DNA of 64,000 nucleotides, taken from G965220205 sp965220205. GTDB lineage: Bacteria > Chloroflexota > Dehalococcoidia > Lucifugimonadales > Australimonadaceae. Of the stretch, positions 8,760-17,180 are shown piece after piece. The stretch is from the NCBI GenBank assembly GCA_965220205.1, contig OZ244812.1, forward strand, positions 2,480,001 through 2,544,000, given 5' to 3'. The first letter of the stretch is position 1. Each line of letters opens with the position of its first letter. The notes under the pieces are model-generated. The model was not told where the DNA came from. It worked only from the letters and a program-made list of their open reading frames with translations, and did no database searches. Both the position numbers and the translations under genes were made by a program.

Positions 8760-9383
8760 CTACTCCGTTGTCGACTCTTCCGGCTCAGGCAGGATGTACT
8801 CGATCGGCAAGACCTCCTCGGCGAGGGCGCACCAGTTCTCCTCGTTCTCGCGGTCTCCGGGGCTGCATACGATGATTGGCGTCGTCGCGAGGACGTCGCG
8901 GGTTTCGGCGTCTACGAGGAAGAGCGTTCGCGGGCCGAACTCGGCGCTCTGGAGCGACCCCCAGAACAGCCACATACGGTCGGGCCGGAACTCCGCCGGG
9001 ACGACGAATGACCCCGTGTCGTTGGCGGCGAGCAGCGCGCCCGCGTCGCCCGCTGAAGACATGATCCATGAGGTGAGGTCCGAGGTGGTCCGTGAGCTGC
9101 CCCACTGCATCTGGACTTGGACCTCCTGGCCCGGCTCGAGGCCCGACGCGACCAGCCAGAATCCCTTCTCTGGGTTCCGCTCGCGCTCGTCCGGCCAGTT
9201 GATGACTGTCGGCTCAACGCGGAAATGGACCGTGCTCTGCTGAGCGGACTGCGCCGATGGATTCCCCAGCGCGGTGGTAATGGGGTCGACCCCTACCGCG
9301 AATAGGGCCGTCACCACGAGAGCGGTGATCGCTATGGGAACTCCCCACTGGAAGACTCGACTACGGCTTGCTCTTGCGTGCAT
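8760..9383 (-). CDS. Membrane-anchored envelope protein, paralogue of the 3185-3979 lipoprotein
   Basis: 208 codons from the ATG at 9381-9383, chosen because AGGAGGG lies 6 nt upstream; an in-frame ATG 51 bp earlier has no such site. An N-terminal hydrophobic segment (VPIAITALVVTALFAVG) acts as signal or anchor with no lipobox. The outside domain starts FRVEPTVINWPDE, has LVASGLEPGQEVQVQ and ends LATTPIIVCSPG...NWCALAEE. These motifs align with RVEPAIFNFPEA, GSGLEPGQW and MTPWVVCG...NPWCPSA of the upstream lipoprotein. It follows the second permease by ~100 bp, mirroring the first cassette. The function is unknown; two Cys near the C-terminus could form a disulfide. Confidence 0.75.
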   Translation of the reverse strand: MHARASRSRVFQWGVPIAITALVVTALFAVGVDPITTALGNPSAQSAQQSTVHFRVEPTVINWPDERERNPEKGFWLVASGLEPGQEVQVQMQWGSSRTTSDLTSWIMSSAGDAGALLAANDTGSFVVPAEFRPDRMWLFWGSLQSAEFGPRTLFLVDAETRDVLATTPIIVCSPGDRENEENWCALAEEVLPIEYILPEPEESTTE

Positions 9384-9482
9384 TCCATCCCTCCTCGCGA
9401 TCTCGTTCCGTGTTGCCCTGAGGCGTCCATCCATTGAATCGACGACCGGCTCGGCGCCGCGCCGTCGTTGCTCGCGTCATGC

Positions 9483-11237
9483 TTACATGTTGTGCCGCAC
9501 GCCGAGGCGCAGGCCGAACGTCCGCGCCCCCAACGCAACGCCAAGCGTCATGACCATGATGAGCAGACTCACGGCGCCGGCCGCCTCTCGCTGGCCGATG
9601 TCTGCGTCCGCCATCTCCAGAGCGATGATCGCCAGCGTCCTCGTGTCCCTCGACGCCAGCAGGATCACGCTCGACGTCGCTCCGGCGGCGGATACGAAGT
9701 TCAGTATGCCGATCAGGATCATCGTCGGCATCAGCAGGGGCAGGACAACGCGCGTGTAGGTCCTCACCCACCCCGCTCCCGAGACGCGCGCGGCCTCCTC
9801 GAGGTCCGAGCCGATCTGCACGAGGACGCCCTTGAAGATGTTCACGCCCGTCGTGTTCCCGGAGATGATGACCACGAGAATCAAGGCCCACAGCGATCCG
9901 TACAACCACGACAGGCCGGGAGTCGTCAGAAACATCAAGAGGAGCCCCAAGCCGGAGAGAATCCCGGGGATGGCGGCGGAGCCCCATATGGTCGAGTCGA
10001 GCACGATGCGCCCTCGCCATCGAGTCCGCACGAGCATGTAGCCCAGGATGGAGAAAAGAAGCGGGCTGACGATGCCAGCGGTGACCGCCAGGATCAGCGT
10101 GGTCCTCAGGGCCTTGAGGATAGCGGTGTCGGTCAGCACGGTTTCCCAGTGCCGCAGGGACCACGTTGGCTCCGCCTCGAAGAAGCCCGCGAAGTTCATG
10201 AAGCTGCCGATGATGAGCACGAGGAACGGCATCCCCGTCAGCGTGAAGATGACCACCAGGATGATTCCGAGGTTGATGGCGTTCCACTTGCCTAGGTCGA
10301 TGAGCCCGGGCTTGAAGTTGCCGGTCACAGTCGTGTAGCGCCTCCGGGTCAGAATCCAGCGCTGCAAGGGGATGATGGTGAAGATGACGAGGAACGTGAC
10401 GCTCGCCAGCACGACCGCCTGGCCGAACTCAAACCGTTCCCCCGAGACGAGCCTGTAAATCAACGTCGAGAACACGTAGAAGCCGAACGGCGGGCCGAGC
10501 AGCTGCTCCGTTTCGAACCCCTGGAACACGCGGATGAGCTGGAGCGCCAAGACCAACGCCATCGGCGAGACCATGACGGGCAGCGTGACGCGCAGCATAC
10601 TGCCGATCTTGCCGGCGCCCGACACCCGCGCCGCTTCTTCCAGCGCCCCGTCCATATTGCGGAACGCCGGGGTGATTAGCATGACCTTGAACGCGATGCC
10701 GTCCGCCATCAGCTTCGCCCAGACGATGCCGGGCAGAGAGTAGATGTTGAACGGGCCCTGGTCCACGAAGGGCAACGTTTCGATGGCAATGTTCAGGAAG
10801 CCGACGTCCGGGTCTCCCAACATGATCCATCCGATGGTCGAAGAGATACTCGGGAACATGAAGGCGACCCAGAACAGGTATTCGAGCCCGTTGGAAAACG
10901 GGATCTTCGTCCGGGCGAGAATCAGCGCGATGCTGATGGCGATGGGGAAGCTCGTAGCGGCAACCAGGAACCAGAGGAGGAACGAGTTCCACAGCGATTC
11001 GAAGAGCAGACGGTTGTCCCACGCTCCGGTCCAGTTGCCGAACCCCCAACGCGGCTCCTCGACGAAGATGCGCGCCTCGTTGAACGTGAGGATCAGAATC
11101 AGGACGATCGGGTAGATGAGGTAGAAGCCGAGCACGATGATGGTCAGGGCCATCACGAGCGAGCCGGTCCCCGGCCTCAGGCGAACGGGAAGCAGGCGGG
11201 CAGTCCGTAGAGGGGCTCCTGTGGGTGGCGCCTTCAT
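9483..11237 (-). CDS. ABC transporter permease, fused two-domain iron(III)-type (FbpB-like), second copy
   Basis: 584 residues from the ATG at 11235-11237. A GTG at 11273 would add 12 residues but lies in the loop of the upstream hairpin, so the later start is preferred. There are about 12 membrane helices. EAA-type loops appear as GALEEAARVSGAGKIGSM and DLEEAARVSGAGWVRTYT, one per half. The overall plan and many segments (LTRRRYTTVTGNFKPGL) match the 5592-7349 permease, so the two cassettes are paralogous. The binding-protein gene lies 78 bp upstream. No ATPase gene accompanies it. Confidence 0.92.
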   Translation of the reverse strand: MKAPPTGAPLRTARLLPVRLRPGTGSLVMALTIIVLGFYLIYPIVLILILTFNEARIFVEEPRWGFGNWTGAWDNRLLFESLWNSFLLWFLVAATSFPIAISIALILARTKIPFSNGLEYLFWVAFMFPSISSTIGWIMLGDPDVGFLNIAIETLPFVDQGPFNIYSLPGIVWAKLMADGIAFKVMLITPAFRNMDGALEEAARVSGAGKIGSMLRVTLPVMVSPMALVLALQLIRVFQGFETEQLLGPPFGFYVFSTLIYRLVSGERFEFGQAVVLASVTFLVIFTIIPLQRWILTRRRYTTVTGNFKPGLIDLGKWNAINLGIILVVIFTLTGMPFLVLIIGSFMNFAGFFEAEPTWSLRHWETVLTDTAILKALRTTLILAVTAGIVSPLLFSILGYMLVRTRWRGRIVLDSTIWGSAAIPGILSGLGLLLMFLTTPGLSWLYGSLWALILVVIISGNTTGVNIFKGVLVQIGSDLEEAARVSGAGWVRTYTRVVLPLLMPTMILIGILNFVSAAGATSSVILLASRDTRTLAIIALEMADADIGQREAAGAVSLLIMVMTLGVALGARTFGLRLGVRHNM

Positions 11238-11253
11238 CGTGCCGTTCTCTGTC

Positions 11254-11300
11254 CCCTCCCTAACGCTCTCCACGCTGCGGGGCGAGCGTTAGGGAGAGGG
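11254..11300 (-). terminator. Intercistronic hairpin between second binding protein and permease genes
   Basis: CTCCCTAACGCTC (11256-11268) pairs perfectly with GAGCGTTAGGGAG (11284-11296), extendable by CC/GG with a bulge. It sits just after the binding-protein stop at 11316, the same position as the hairpin in the first cassette, although the sequence differs. Confidence 0.6.
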
Positions 11301-11315
11301 GCAGCAACGCTCCGT

Positions 11316-12653
11316 TTAGTAACCGTAGATGCGGAGTTCCGTGAAGATCTGCTCCAGGAACTCGTGCTGTGCGTCCTGCGCTGCGACCGATTCCTCGGGT
11401 GTGACGACGCTTTCTTGTTTGACGTCCTGGACGAGCGACCATATCGTGTCGGGCACCCGGCCCTGCGGAAGGTCCTTGCGGATACGGGGGCTTGGCCCCC
11501 CGGGGTCGCTCCATCTCTCGACGTAGGTCGTCATCCCCTCCTGCGACATCCACCAGTTGAGGAACAGCTGTTGCGCCGCCGGATGCGGCGGCTGGTCCAT
11601 TCCGAGAATCGTGCCGGAAATCTGCGCCACGGGGCCCTCGGCGAGCGAGCGGTCCAACTCGGCCACGGGCAGCCCGGCCTGGGCCATCGACCGGAGCTGA
11701 CCGCGCGCGCCGCCGGCCCCGAACAGCATCAAGTCGTACTTGCCGCGGGCGACGCCGTCGGCGAGGAGTCCCCCGGACCCGCCGGGGAGGAACTCGACAT
11801 CCTGCTCTCTGATTAGGCGATCGAGGAAATCCATCCCGATGTAGATCCACGCCTGCGTGCGGTCGTCGGTCCCGCCTCCGAAGCTCGGGTCCATGGAGAC
11901 GACGATCCGTCCTCTCCATTTGGGATCGAGGAAATCGTAGTAGGACTGGACGCTGTCGATCTCCTCCTGGCTCACGTTGTCCGTATTCCAATGGACGTCG
12001 ACCGGGTTGAGGTCGACGCCGAAGCTCTCGGCTACGGCGAACTGCGTGAACCGGTCGGTGTAGATCGGCATGTCGCGGTAGTACTGGCCAGTGTTCTCGA
12101 TGACGTCCGGGCGGATCAACAGGGGCCAGATTGGCTGGGCCGCGTTCGCCGTCACGAGCACGTCCATCGAGTTGCTTCCCGTGTCGGACACGTCGACGGT
12201 GTACCGCCCGTTGGCGCGCTCTGCCAGTATCCGTTCCCGGTTGGCGGTGCCGCTCCCGGTGCTTGCGATGATCTCGATGTCAAACTTCTCGGCGAAGTAG
12301 TCGTAGATGTCGAAGCCCCACCGGCTTCCCGGACTGCCGAGGGCAAGCACGATTTCGCCCTCCGCCTGGGCCGCGGCGATCAGCTCGTTCCATCGCGCCT
12401 CGAAGGACGTATCGGGAGTCGGCGTTGGCGGAACAGCAGTCGGCGTTGGCGGCGCCGGTGGAGCGGTGGCGCCGGGCGGCAGCGGGGTGGGCGTCGGCGT
12501 CGGCGCCGCAGTGGGCGTCGCGGTTGGCGCCGGCGCCGGCGCCGAGGTGGGCGTCGGAGTCGGGTCCTCGCCGCCGCAGGCGGCGAGGAGACCGCTGAAC
12601 GCCAGGGCGACGATGGCCCCCGACCACATGACCCTTCGTCCTAGTTGCACCAT
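11316..12653 (-). CDS. ABC transporter extracellular solute-binding lipoprotein, second copy
   Basis: 445 residues. The signal peptide has a lipobox (SGLLAAC, Cys ~26), followed by a long Thr/Pro/Ala tether (~60 residues) and then WNELIAAAQAEGEIVLALGSP, the start of the same binding domain as in 4051-5484. A C-terminal LFLNWWMSQEGMTTYVE corresponds to the NWLLSREGQTVYHE segment there. It first leads the minus-strand cassette (binding protein, permease, envelope protein, Gfo/Idh). The Thr/Pro tether is common in surface lipoproteins of Chloroflexota-like bacteria. The ligand is unknown and may differ from the first copy because the binding lobes have diverged. Confidence 0.88.
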   Translation of the reverse strand: MVQLGRRVMWSGAIVALAFSGLLAACGGEDPTPTPTSAPAPAPTATPTAAPTPTPTPLPPGATAPPAPPTPTAVPPTPTPDTSFEARWNELIAAAQAEGEIVLALGSPGSRWGFDIYDYFAEKFDIEIIASTGSGTANRERILAERANGRYTVDVSDTGSNSMDVLVTANAAQPIWPLLIRPDVIENTGQYYRDMPIYTDRFTQFAVAESFGVDLNPVDVHWNTDNVSQEEIDSVQSYYDFLDPKWRGRIVVSMDPSFGGGTDDRTQAWIYIGMDFLDRLIREQDVEFLPGGSGGLLADGVARGKYDLMLFGAGGARGQLRSMAQAGLPVAELDRSLAEGPVAQISGTILGMDQPPHPAAQQLFLNWWMSQEGMTTYVERWSDPGGPSPRIRKDLPQGRVPDTIWSLVQDVKQESVVTPEESVAAQDAQHEFLEQIFTELRIYGY

Positions 12654-12709
12654 TCGCTCACCCCCCGGAGTGTGGAAGCTGTGGACCGTCGCGTCCCGCG
12701 TCGCCGACG

Positions 12710-14023
12710 CTAGCCGGTCTTTCCGCCGACCTGGATCCCTTCCTCGGCGACGGGAAGGCCCGCGGCCTGCGCTCGCCGGCGGTTGATGACGCTGTACTTG
12801 CCGGTCGAGCCTGTGCTGAGCCCGCGTTCGAAGCTGCGCTCCTTCTGGCCCTTCCAGTTGTCGTTGCCTTCCTCTTGCTCGTTCGGCACGTACAGGTTCA
12901 GGTTCGTGCCCGGCTCGCGGAAAGTGTTCATCGGGTCTCCGCCGTCCTCGACGATCTTCATCTGCTCGAGCAGCAGACGGCGGTACAAGATGATGCCCTT
13001 GTCCGACTCGCCCAGCTTCTCGGACTCGCGCGCCGAGATCGCGCCCTGCGACATCCAGGCCATGTTGTCCTGACCGCTGTTGTTGTCGATCAGCTCCCAG
13101 GTCGGGAGGCCGCGCTCGTCATAGCCGGGCAGGGGCACGTCGTAGACGGGGATGTCGTCCCACGCCTGCGGCTCGTCGCCTGGCTCCATCGCGTGCCCGG
13201 AGTACCAGATGTAGAGCGTGTGCGTGTCGTCGACCGGCACGCGGATCTGGCCTGCGCTGAGGCTGTTCGGGAACACGACCGGATGGCCGATGCGCCAGGA
13301 CACGTCCTCCTCCGAGCCGCCTCGCATGACGCGCCGCTTGACGATGCCGTGGCGGTAGACGTCGAAACCGATCTTCGCATGGGGAACGACCTTGGGGCGC
13401 GGCCTCCATTGCTCGTTCGGGTCCCGCTTGCCGAGCTCTTCGAGCCGTTCGAGGGCGTAGTTGGTGAAGTAGCGATGGTTCCACTCGGTGTGGACCGGGT
13501 CCATGGAGTTCTCCATGATCTGGAGCCAGTTGCACGGGACGATGGCCCGTCCGATGTCCCAGAGGGAGTCCTCCTGTATCCACGGGCCCCAGATGGGCAG
13601 GAGCGGGACCGGGTCCGGCCCGAGGTAGGCGAAGACGAGCCCCTGGTAGTGCTGGACGGGGTAGGCCTTCATCTTCACGCGGCTGGGAAAGGTGCTGTCG
13701 GGGGACTCGGGGGGCATCTCGACGCACTGGCCGGTCTCGTTGTACATCCAACCGTGGTAGAAGCAGCGGAGGCCCATCTTCTCGGGCACGCCGAGGAGCA
13801 TGTCGACGCGGCGGTGAGCGCAGAGGCGGTCGATGAGGCCGATCGTGCCGCTGCGGTCCTGGTAGAGGACGAGGTCTTCGCCGAGCACGCGGATGGGCAG
13901 GGTGTGGTGGGTCTTGAGCTCGGACATGCCGGCGATGGGGTGCCAGTAGCGGCGGAGCAGGTTGCCCATGGGCGTGCCGGGCCCGACGTGGGTAAGGCGT
14001 TCGTTCAGTTCAACGCTCAGCAC
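12710..14023 (-). CDS. Rieske non-haem iron aromatic-ring oxygenase, large subunit type (tandem copy A)
   Basis: 437 residues from a GTG at 14021-14023. AGGAGG lies 6 nt upstream of it, while the ATG two codons earlier abuts that site; the tandem partner starts at the equivalent codon. The Rieske [2Fe-2S] motif is CAHRR...CFYHGW (~67-88). The catalytic domain has MENSMDPVHTEWNH, giving bridging Asp and two Fe-ligand His. Members hydroxylate or demethylate aromatic or other ring substrates with electrons from a separate reductase, which is not in the window. Copies A and B share an identical 527-bp block over the N-terminal half, while the C-terminal tails differ (ends IQVGGKTG here). The substrate is unknown. 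Confidence 0.92.
   Translation of the reverse strand: MLSVELNERLTHVGPGTPMGNLLRRYWHPIAGMSELKTHHTLPIRVLGEDLVLYQDRSGTIGLIDRLCAHRRVDMLLGVPEKMGLRCFYHGWMYNETGQCVEMPPESPDSTFPSRVKMKAYPVQHYQGLVFAYLGPDPVPLLPIWGPWIQEDSLWDIGRAIVPCNWLQIMENSMDPVHTEWNHRYFTNYALERLEELGKRDPNEQWRPRPKVVPHAKIGFDVYRHGIVKRRVMRGGSEEDVSWRIGHPVVFPNSLSAGQIRVPVDDTHTLYIWYSGHAMEPGDEPQAWDDIPVYDVPLPGYDERGLPTWELIDNNSGQDNMAWMSQGAISARESEKLGESDKGIILYRRLLLEQMKIVEDGGDPMNTFREPGTNLNLYVPNEQEEGNDNWKGQKERSFERGLSTGSTGKYSVINRRRAQAAGLPVAEEGIQVGGKTG
13443..13969. repeat. 527-bp block identical to 14794-15320 (Rieske tandem duplication)
   Basis: By direct reading, every base from AGCCGTTCGAGG through GTTGCCCAT matches the second copy at an offset of 1351 bp. 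It covers the Rieske domain and the start of the catalytic domain. Flanking coding sequence is similar but diverged, so recent gene conversion is more likely than a simple recent duplication. Confidence 0.9.
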
Positions 14024-14057
14024 GGTCATCCTCCTCGGAATGCGGTCCGTCCGTCTA

Positions 14058-15374
14058 TCAAATGAGGTTGCTGGCGACCTCTGGCGGGGCTTCGGGGATG
14101 GGGCGGCCGGCCGCCGCCGCCTGGGCGCGTCCTATGACGCTGTACTTCCCGGAACTCCCCGTGCTGAGCCCGCCGCCCTGGTGAGTCAAGTTCTGGCCCG
14201 CCTTCCAGTTCACGTGGCCTTCCTCGGCCTCGTTCGGCACGTACAAGTTCATGTTCGTCCCGGGCTCGCGGAAGGTGTTCATCGGGTCTCCGCCGTCCTC
14301 GACGATCTTCATCTGCTCGAGCAGCAGACGGCGGTACATGATGATGCCCTTGTCCGACTCGCCGAGCTTCTCGAACTCGCGCGCCGATATCGCGCCCTGC
14401 GACATCCAGGCCATGTTGTCCTGACCGCTGTTGTTGTCAATCAGCTCCCAGGTCGGGAGGCCGCGCGCGTCGTAGCCGGGCAGCGGCACGTCGTAGACGG
14501 GGATGTCGTCCCACGCCTGCGGCTCGTCGCCTGGCTGCATGGGGTGGTTTTGGTACCAGATGTAGAGCGTGTGCGTGTCGTCGACCGGCACGCGGATCTG
14601 GGCCGCGCTGAGGCTGTTCGGGAACACGACCGGATGGCCGATGCGCCAGGACACGTCCTCCTCCGAGCCGCCTCGCAAGACGCGCCGCTTGACGATGCCG
14701 TGGCGGTAGACGTCGAAACCGATCTTCGTGTGCGGTATCACCTTGGGCTTGGGACGCCACTCGTCGTCCATGTCGCGCAGACCGAGCTCGCCCAGCCGTT
14801 CGAGGGCGTAGTTGGTGAAGTAGCGATGGTTCCACTCGGTGTGGACCGGGTCCATGGAGTTCTCCATGATCTGGAGCCAGTTGCACGGGACGATGGCCCG
14901 TCCGATGTCCCAGAGGGAGTCCTCCTGTATCCACGGGCCCCAGATGGGCAGGAGCGGGACCGGGTCCGGCCCGAGGTAGGCGAAGACGAGCCCCTGGTAG
15001 TGCTGGACGGGGTAGGCCTTCATCTTCACGCGGCTGGGAAAGGTGCTGTCGGGGGACTCGGGGGGCATCTCGACGCACTGGCCGGTCTCGTTGTACATCC
15101 AACCGTGGTAGAAGCAGCGGAGGCCCATCTTCTCGGGCACGCCGAGGAGCATGTCGACGCGGCGGTGAGCGCAGAGGCGGTCGATGAGGCCGATCGTGCC
15201 GCTGCGGTCCTGGTAGAGGACGAGGTCTTCGCCGAGCACGCGGATGGGCAGGGTGTGGTGGGTCTTGAGCTCGGACATGCCGGCGATGGGGTGCCAGTAG
15301 CGGCGGAGCAGGTTGCCCATAGGTGTGCCGGGCCCAACGTGGGTAAGGCGTTCGTTCAGTTCAACGCTTAGCAT
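14058..15374 (-). CDS. Rieske non-haem iron aromatic-ring oxygenase, large subunit type (tandem copy B)
   Basis: 438 residues from an ATG with AGGAGG 7 nt upstream. The Rieske motif CAHRR...CFYHGW and catalytic MENSMDPVHTEWNH are identical to copy A. Differences cluster after residue ~190 and in the C-terminal ~60 residues, where copy B has GQNLTHQGGGLSTGSSGKY and a different tail. The stop lies 34 bp before copy A, so both are probably translated from one mRNA. Two isoforms with the same electron-transfer half but different C-terminal halves suggest different substrates or hetero-trimers. The ferredoxin and reductase partners must be encoded elsewhere. Confidence 0.92.
   Translation of the reverse strand: MLSVELNERLTHVGPGTPMGNLLRRYWHPIAGMSELKTHHTLPIRVLGEDLVLYQDRSGTIGLIDRLCAHRRVDMLLGVPEKMGLRCFYHGWMYNETGQCVEMPPESPDSTFPSRVKMKAYPVQHYQGLVFAYLGPDPVPLLPIWGPWIQEDSLWDIGRAIVPCNWLQIMENSMDPVHTEWNHRYFTNYALERLGELGLRDMDDEWRPKPKVIPHTKIGFDVYRHGIVKRRVLRGGSEEDVSWRIGHPVVFPNSLSAAQIRVPVDDTHTLYIWYQNHPMQPGDEPQAWDDIPVYDVPLPGYDARGLPTWELIDNNSGQDNMAWMSQGAISAREFEKLGESDKGIIMYRRLLLEQMKIVEDGGDPMNTFREPGTNMNLYVPNEAEEGHVNWKAGQNLTHQGGGLSTGSSGKYSVIGRAQAAAAGRPIPEAPPEVASNLI
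14794..15320. repeat. 527-bp block identical to 13443-13969
   Basis: This is the second member of the identical pair inside the tandem Rieske genes. The run ends at GTTGCCCAT, after which A and G differences begin (CATAGGTGT here, CATGGGCGT in copy A). Confidence 0.9.
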
Positions 15375-15439
15375 CGGTCATCCTCCTCGGAATGCGGTCG
15401 GTCTACGGTCGCCACTCATCACCGCAAGGGCGGCGGGCG

Positions 15440-15682
15440 CTACGCCCACTGGGCTGTCTCGCTCTTGCCGAGCACGTCGCCCTCTGTGTGCGTCCCTTCG
15501 AAAACGCCGACAAGGTCGTCCGACAAGACCGTAGCCTCCTGTCCCGCCAGGCCCGGATCGGCTGGTACGTCGATGTATCTGAGGCGGACCTCCGAGGTGT
15601 CGGTGAGCACCGACAGCACTTCCGCGAGGCTGCCGTCGGCGAGGGCCACCTGCTGCGCTGGTTTGAGTCCTCCGATGTGCAC
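15440..15682 (-). CDS. Small protein of unknown function upstream of the Rieske pair
   Basis: 80 residues from a GTG at 15680-15682, chosen because TAGGAGG lies 7 nt upstream; an ATG 39 bp earlier lacks such a site. The protein starts VHIGGLKPAQQVALADG, is acidic, and is rich in beta-prone residues (LRYIDVPADPG, TVLSDDLVGVFEG). No Cys cluster is present, so it is not a ferredoxin. It lies 65 bp upstream of Rieske copy B on the same strand, making it a likely first gene of that operon. No family was recognised; a small subunit or chaperone-like role is only a guess. Confidence 0.6.
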   Translation of the reverse strand: MHIGGLKPAQQVALADGSLAEVLSVLTDTSEVRLRYIDVPADPGLAGQEATVLSDDLVGVFEGTHTEGDVLGKSETAQWA

Positions 15683-16228
15683 GCTGCAACCTCCTAGGCG
15701 CCAATCGTTGATCACACCCATCCCGCCGCCGTGAGCGCATGACGCCGCGCACAGCCGTATCTAAGGCTCACGCGGCAGCGGTTATAGTGAGATGCAGAGA
15801 GCCTAGTCGCGCCGCGATGGTTTCGCAACCTTCAAGCGGAATGCGATAGCCAGGACAGGACGCTGGAGCGGGCGAGCCGCGTGAAAACGTTGCCGACGGC
15901 GGCCGTAATGGGCGAGACTCGTGGGTCCGCGGGCTCGGACCCGGCGGCGTCCTCCATCGACCGCATGCTTGTCGTGAACCACGACACGCCGATCTCGTCT
16001 CAGCCGTAGAGGTTGTTGCTGTTGCCGCCAACCCACCGGCGGTTCCAGGGATTGTCCATGCGCGGGCCCTTCCGCTGGGTCATTCGTGACATTCGTGAAT
16101 GGCGCACACCATCAAACGCGCAATGGCGGCCTCCGTCAAGCCTGCCGCCGCGCGGCGGGGGAGAGCTGCGAAGTCCCCGTGCGCCCGGCGCTTCGGCTGC
16201 CTCGACGGACGGACTACGGCCCCGGTGA
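15683..16228. other. Intergenic, no convincing gene
   Basis: These 546 bases separate the Rieske operon from the VOC gene. The only suggestive piece is a 27-codon minus-strand frame (15999-16082) ending NPWNRRWVGGNSNNLYG. It resembles the PWNRGWT tail of the class II aldolase at 43801 and may be a relic. Confidence 0.4.
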
Positions 16229-16600
16229 TCAGACGTGTTGGTCCACCAGGACCGGATTGCCGTCCGGGTCCACCGCGACGAAGCTCGCGGGCCCCGTACT
16301 GTGCTCGTCCGCCTCGCTGACCAGGGGCACGCCCTGCGCCTTGAGACGCCGCTGCAGTTCGCGGACGTCTGTGAACGTCTCGACCGGGCGGGCCTCGTCA
16401 TCCCAACCCGGATTGAAGGTCAGGATGTTCCTCTCGAACATCCCCTGGAAGAGGCCGATGGTGTGACATCCGTTCCTCAGTATCTGCCAGTTCTGCGAAG
16501 GGTCGCCGCCGACAACCTCGAACCCGAACTTCTCATAGAAGAAGCGTGAGGCTTCGAGGTCCTCCACGGCGAGGCTGATGGAAAAGGCGCCGAGCTCCAT
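16229..16600 (-). CDS. VOC-superfamily (glyoxalase/bleomycin-resistance-like) protein
   Basis: 123 residues, ATG with GGAGGAG upstream. The paired beta-alpha-beta-beta-beta modules of the vicinal oxygen chelate fold are visible: [22 protein letters not shown] starts module one and ends near IGLFQGM, and module two ends [19 protein letters not shown]. Members bind a divalent metal and catalyse isomerisation, ring opening or conjugation, or simply bind ligands. A final Glu ligand is not obvious, so the exact chemistry is unclear. It stands alone on the minus strand, close to the truncated toxin-antitoxin locus. Confidence 0.85.
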   Translation of the reverse strand: MELGAFSISLAVEDLEASRFFYEKFGFEVVGGDPSQNWQILRNGCHTIGLFQGMFERNILTFNPGWDDEARPVETFTDVRELQRRLKAQGVPLVSEADEHSTGPASFVAVDPDGNPVLVDQHV

Positions 16601-16627
16601 ATGCTGCTCCTCCCACGCTGGGGCGGA

Positions 16628-16750
16628 TCACCCCATGCGCACGTGCTGTACAACGATACCCAGCCCCGACGCCCTGGCAAGCCGTCCGTCGGCAGTTATG
16701 AGAGGAACGCCCTGGGCGCGGGCGGCAGCGACGACGACGTATCGACTCAC
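16628..16750 (-). pseudogene. C-terminal fragment of a PIN-domain (VapC/FitB-type) toxin
   Basis: A 40-codon frame from a GTG overlapping the antitoxin stop (GTGA) encodes YVVVAAARAQGVPLITADGR and then LARASGLGIVVQHV. This is the typical end of a PIN nuclease, containing the last conserved acidic site (TADGRL). The N-terminal two thirds with the first acidic residues is missing, so the toxin should be inactive. The start-stop overlap looks intact, suggesting an internal deletion that fused the original start region to the tail. Confidence 0.7.
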
Positions 16751-16980
16751 CCGGTCTCCCTCTCGCGGAGGGAGCGTTCCTCCTCGAGCAGCGTCGCCGC
16801 CTCCGGTCCCAGGTTGGTCGTAGGGCGCTGGGCCAGACGCTCCTGCCATTCCCACCTCGCCAACTCCCGCTCCACGGCGGTGATGACGACTGCGCTCATA
16901 GTGCGGTCGCGCTCGCGCGCGTGACGGCGCAGGCGTTCGTGAAGGGCGTCCGGCATATTTCTCACCTGTAGGTTGGCCAT
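16747..16980 (-). CDS. FitA-like ribbon-helix-helix antitoxin
   Basis: 77 residues. MANLQVRNMPDALHERLRR is the classical beta strand plus helix of FitA/RHH antitoxins, which bind DNA and neutralise a PIN-domain RNase. The C-terminal half (EWQERLAQRPTTNLG, EEERSLRERETG) would wrap the toxin. The toxin gene directly downstream is reduced to its last 40 codons, so this is an orphaned antitoxin. It may still repress its own promoter. Confidence 0.8.
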   Translation of the reverse strand: MANLQVRNMPDALHERLRRHARERDRTMSAVVITAVERELARWEWQERLAQRPTTNLGPEAATLLEEERSLRERETG

Positions 16981-17180
16981 GCAACGAAACTAGCATGAAT
17001 TTGCGCCCAAAAATAGGATTGCAGGGCGGCCCCCCGCCCGCATCGGAGTCACAGGCGCAGACCGGATACTGAGCGGCTCCGTTTCCGTGATAGTCTGTAG
17101 AGCAGAACAACGGCGAGGGCCGCGACCGGCAGCCGTGCCGGGGTCGCCGCCGAGGCTGGCCACGCGAAGGGGAGTGAACC

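Noticed and set aside
12875..15371. Long plus-strand open frames antisense to the tandem Rieske genes
   Set aside because: They are shadow frames produced by GC-rich third positions; translations are Arg/Val/Asp-rich, without motifs, and duplicated simply because the sense genes are duplicated.
15999..16082. 27-codon minus-strand frame ending NPWNRRWVGGNSNNLYG
   Set aside because: It resembles the tail of the class II aldolase, but is too short and isolated to call as a gene; kept only as a possible relic.
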